Source of the DNA: Clostridia bacterium
GTDB lineage: Bacteria > Bacillota > Clostridia > Christensenellales > CAG-138
Assembly: GCA_017448545.1 (NCBI GenBank)
Contig: JAFSLH010000002.1
Location: forward strand, 1-42,127
DNA: 42,127 nucleotides
Reading direction: 5' to 3'
Position numbers and translations under genes: made by a program. Under the pieces are notes generated by a model. It was not told the origin of the DNA and did no database searches. It was given only the letters and a program-made list of their open reading frames with translations. How positions within the stretch are numbered: position 1 is the stretch's first letter; each line of letters starts with the position of its first letter. This document shows, in pieces, positions 40,279-42,127 of this stretch.

Positions 40279-40279
40279 T

Positions 40280-40362
40280 TGGTGCGGTAGATGGGACTTG
40301 AACCCATACGCCTTCGCATACGCCCCTCAAACGTACCTGTCTGCCAATTCCAGCACTACCGC
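40280..40362 (-). tRNA. tRNA-Leu (anticodon GAG)
   Basis: The 83-base gene folds as a class II tRNA: acceptor GCGGTAG/CTACCGC, anticodon stem TACGT/GCGTA around loop TTGAGGG (anticodon GAG), a long variable arm, T arm ATGGG-TTCAAGT-CCCAT, discriminator A and an encoded CCA end. It reads CUC/CUU leucine codons. Confidence 0.97.
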
Positions 40363-40372
40363 GAACATTTAG

Positions 40373-40401
40373 ATTATAAGCATTGCAGCGCAAAATGTCA
40401 A
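40373..40401 (-). promoter_or_regulatory. tRNA-Leu promoter
   Basis: On the minus strand TTGACA (40401-40396), 17-base spacer, TATAAT (40378-40373): a perfect consensus promoter 11 bases before the mature tRNA 5' end. Confidence 0.92.
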
Positions 40402-41516
40402 CTATTATTTTTGAAATTCGCGAATTTCGCGGAAAAGTCGCGCAAAACCGTTTTGCAAAGCTGTCGGAGCAGTTCGGCTACCTGTACCGCATTGCAGTAT
40501 ACGATTGCACCGTCACATGGAAGAACGGCGACACGGTCGTCAAGACGGACACTCTGGTGTGCGGCACGCAGCCGAAGTACGAAGGCGCGTCTGTGAAGAA
40601 GAACGACGAGGACTTCCTCTATACGTTCACCGGCTGGAATGACGGTACAACGACCTATGCGCCCGATGAGTTGCCGATTCTGACCGGCGACGTGACCTAT
40701 ACGGCGGTCTTTACCTCCACGGCGAAGTATGAAGCGGGCTATTACATTGTCGGCAATATGAACGACTGGAAGCCCAATACGGCTTATCAGCTGACGCGGA
40801 ACGAGGGAGCGACCGGCGTTACGGAATACATGTTCAACGGTCTTTCGCTCACGACTTCGAGCGAGTTCAAGGTTGTGTATGCCGCGCCGAACGCGGAGAA
40901 TCCCGGCGCGACCCGGACGTGGTTCCCGAATTGGGGCGACAACTACGGCCGGAACGGTGAGATTACCGCGAACGGCGTTTACAACGTCTACTTCCGCCCC
41001 GATTACAACGGCGACGGCAGCTGGTTCAATAACTGCATCTATGTCAGCACGGTTTCGGTATCGAAGGTTACGTTCCTCGGCGCCGGTCTGCAGCGCCGCG
41101 TCCTGAACGAAACCGGCGAAATCATCGATTATGCGACGAATATCCGGTTCGGTTTTGAATTCGATCTCCCGGAAGGCGCCGTAATCGACACGGATCAGTC
41201 CTACTTCCGCTGGAGTCTCTACAACGCGGCAACGGCGGACAACGGCAACAGGATCAATATCAGGAACGTAGACAACAGCGGCGAAAAACCCGTCGTGAAC
41301 ATGGTCATCACCGGCGTTCCGAAGGACTATTATACGGCGAACATCACCTGCTTCATCCACCTCGTTTACACGGTCGGCAACGATACGTTTACAGAGGAAC
41401 AGGGCGGATTCGTCCGCAGCGTGGAACAGGTCTGCAACGGTCTGATCAACGACGCCGGCACGCTGGACGTCTGGAAGACCTATGCGCAGTCGCTGCTGGA
41501 TGCAATTCCGGCATAA
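40398..41516 (+). pseudogene. 5'-truncated surface protein with InlB-type repeat and CBM-like module
   Basis: The open frame encodes one InlB/Listeria-Bacteroides-type repeat (from about 40490: VTWKNGDTVVKTD, YTFTGWNDGTTTYAP, VTYTAVF), then a carbohydrate-binding-like beta module (YYIVGNMNDWKPN...), and a C-terminal region ending in DVWKTYAQSLLDAIPA. There is no signal peptide, ribosome site or promoter. The first codons overlap the -35 box of the opposite tRNA promoter, and residues before the repeat look unrelated to a secreted protein. The likely history is loss of the 5' end of a large secreted protein by rearrangement next to the tRNA. The 3' end and the small gene after it appear intact. 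Confidence 0.75.
40413..40456. repeat. Two adjacent palindromes beside tRNA-Leu
   Basis: GAAATTCGCGAATTTC (40413-40428) is a perfect 16-bp palindrome. GCAAAAC-C-GTTTTGC (40442-40456) is a second inverted repeat. They lie where the truncated surface gene meets the tRNA region and may mark a recombination joint or an operator. Confidence 0.55.
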
Positions 41517-41541
41517 CGGAAGACAAAAAGGAGAAACAGCC

Positions 41542-41682
41542 ATGAAGAAAACGTATACAGCGGCCGAAATCGAGCTGATCCTGTTTGCCATGCAGGACAT
41601 CGTCACGGCAAGTCTCACCGGAACGTATTCGGGTGATCAGGCGCAGCCGGGCGACAATTCCGGCGGATTCATCATTCCGTAA
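41542..41682 (+). CDS. Small peptide following a surface protein
   Basis: This 46-residue ORF has AGGAG eight bases before ATG and begins MKKTYTAAEIELILFAMQDI, then VTASLTGTYSGDQAQPGDNSG and ends in FIIP. Peptides with an MKK-x-Y...E-x-x-x-F...D-(I/V)-x-T-A-S core and Gly/Pro-rich tail are frequent downstream of surface proteins in gut clostridia, from memory. The role is unknown. It lacks a signal peptide or membrane helix, and the tail could be a modified or processed segment. A hairpin CGGCAGC/GCTGCCG follows at 41688-41705 without a T-run. Confidence 0.6.
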   Translation: MKKTYTAAEIELILFAMQDIVTASLTGTYSGDQAQPGDNSGGFIIP

Positions 41683-41717
41683 CCATACGGCAGCGTTTGC
41701 TGCCGGGACAAAAAAAC

Positions 41718-41958
41718 GGCTCTTCAACATAATGTGTGGAAAAACAGTCCCTCCGATCACTCCATTCTTCGAACGAGAATAGAAAGATTCTTCGACTCGG
41801 TCGCAGGCTCCCTCGCTCAGAATGACAAAAAGAGCGAAGCGACACTCACTTGTCATCCTGAGCGAAGCCACGAAGCGGCGAAGTCGAAGGATCTGAAAGA
41901 CAACGGGCAACAAAGAGTGATCGCTTCGTTCTCGTTCCACAAAAAACGTTGAAGAACC
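41718..41958. mobile_element. Non-autonomous ISL3-like element (MITE)
   Basis: GGCTCTTCAACATAATGTGTGGAA begins the left end as two blocks: GGCTCTTCAAC (41718-41728) and GTGTGGAA. The right end is GTTGAAGAACC (41948-41958), whose complement is GGTTCTTCAAC followed by TGTGGAA at the same distance. The 241-bp unit has no coding capacity and lower GC than the chromosome around it. The ends look like ISL3-family terminal repeats, by memory only. Confidence 0.6.
41785..41894. repeat. Imperfect long inverted repeat inside the element
   Basis: The left arm (41785-41827) contains TTCTTCGACTCGG and CTCGCTCAGAATGACA; the right arm (41851-41894) contains TGTCATCCTGAGCGAAG and GAAGTCGAAGGATCT, its imperfect complement. 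This TTCGACT...CTCAGRATGACA pattern occurs widely in bacterial genomes as an extragenic palindromic repeat. Confidence 0.8.
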
Positions 41959-41986
41959 AAAAAACCGATGTGAATACAAAAACACC

Positions 41987-42127
41987 GGTTCTTCAACGAT
42001 AAGTGTGGAAAAAAAGGGTTGAAAAAGAGCACAAGAAGCTTCATCATTTAAGTTGACGAGACTAAATGGAAAGGAAGCAAGCTTGTGCTCGATACATATA
42101 TTACCACAGATTTGTTCAATTGCCAAC
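41987..42127. mobile_element. Left end of a second ISL3-like element, running off the window
   Basis: GGTTCTTCAACG followed by GTGTGGAA (41987-42009) repeats the terminal sequence of the preceding element in the same orientation as its left end. The following 110 bases are AT-rich. A possible start, GTG 42085 with AGGAAG seven bases upstream, opens a plus-strand frame that continues past the window end and could be a transposase. That frame is too short to identify. Confidence 0.4.

Noticed and set aside
41446-42126. A 226-codon minus-strand frame at the right edge, as a transposase
   Set aside because: It runs through an entire MITE with its terminal repeats and through the small peptide gene, and shows no transposase motif.

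Overview
This 42 kb window looks like chromosome from an uncultured, GC-rich anaerobic member of the Clostridia, probably from a gut-like habitat. The evidence is the block rpmH-rnpA-yidD-yidC-jag-mnmE, an NADH-linked [FeFe] hydrogenase operon, sigma-A type promoters (TTGACA/TATAAT), strong AGGAGG ribosome sites, a VanW protein, an ECF-transporter S component, a type II pantothenate kinase, and InlB/CBM-like surface protein remains. The taxon is an inference from gene content; no 16S gene is present.

Layout, left to right. Positions 1-5750: a NAGPA-type secreted glycosidase with a membrane partner, a divergent OmpR/histidine kinase pair, a RadC-like protein, serine acetyltransferase and a small membrane peptide. 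Positions 5.8-11.7 kb: a complete 224-228 bp MITE-like repeat, then an operon for 2-oxoglutarate synthesis (probable Re-citrate synthase, GntR regulator, aconitase, NADP-isocitrate dehydrogenase) with a GntR-like operator on its promoter. Positions 11.7-16.5 kb: carD behind tandem promoters, then the ribosomal protein/RNase P/membrane insertase/tRNA modification block. Positions 16.5-20.5 kb: a LysR regulator, a lipoprotein cyclophilin and htpG under a CIRCE-like operator. Positions 20.6-26.0 kb: gtrA, an FAD oxidoreductase and a GT-C-like membrane protein, then VanW. Positions 26.2-34.5 kb: a ten-gene hydrogenase operon mixing catalytic subunits (two thioredoxin-like 2Fe-2S proteins, HydB, HydA) with a probable sensing module (hydrogenase-like Fe-S protein, two DRTGG proteins, two HATPase proteins and a PHP protein). 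Positions 34.5-40.4 kb, mostly minus strand: another MITE copy, an ECF sigma factor with a long C-terminal extension, a DUF695/RraB protein, a short alanyl-tRNA synthetase, a fused pantothenate transporter-kinase and tRNA-Leu(GAG). Positions 40.4-42.1 kb: accessory DNA with a decapitated surface protein, a small peptide gene and ISL3-like repeat ends.

Functional picture. The organism appears to make glutamate precursors through the oxidative citrate branch, to dispose of reductant as H2 with sensing of redox or H2 state, and to capture pantothenate by coupling uptake to phosphorylation. The most unusual items are the transporter-kinase fusion, the hydrogenase-linked signalling set, the sigma factor with an internal ribosome site at its domain boundary, three genes that look leaderless, and a structured MITE family with one compensatory base-pair change that also supplies a terminator after hydA.
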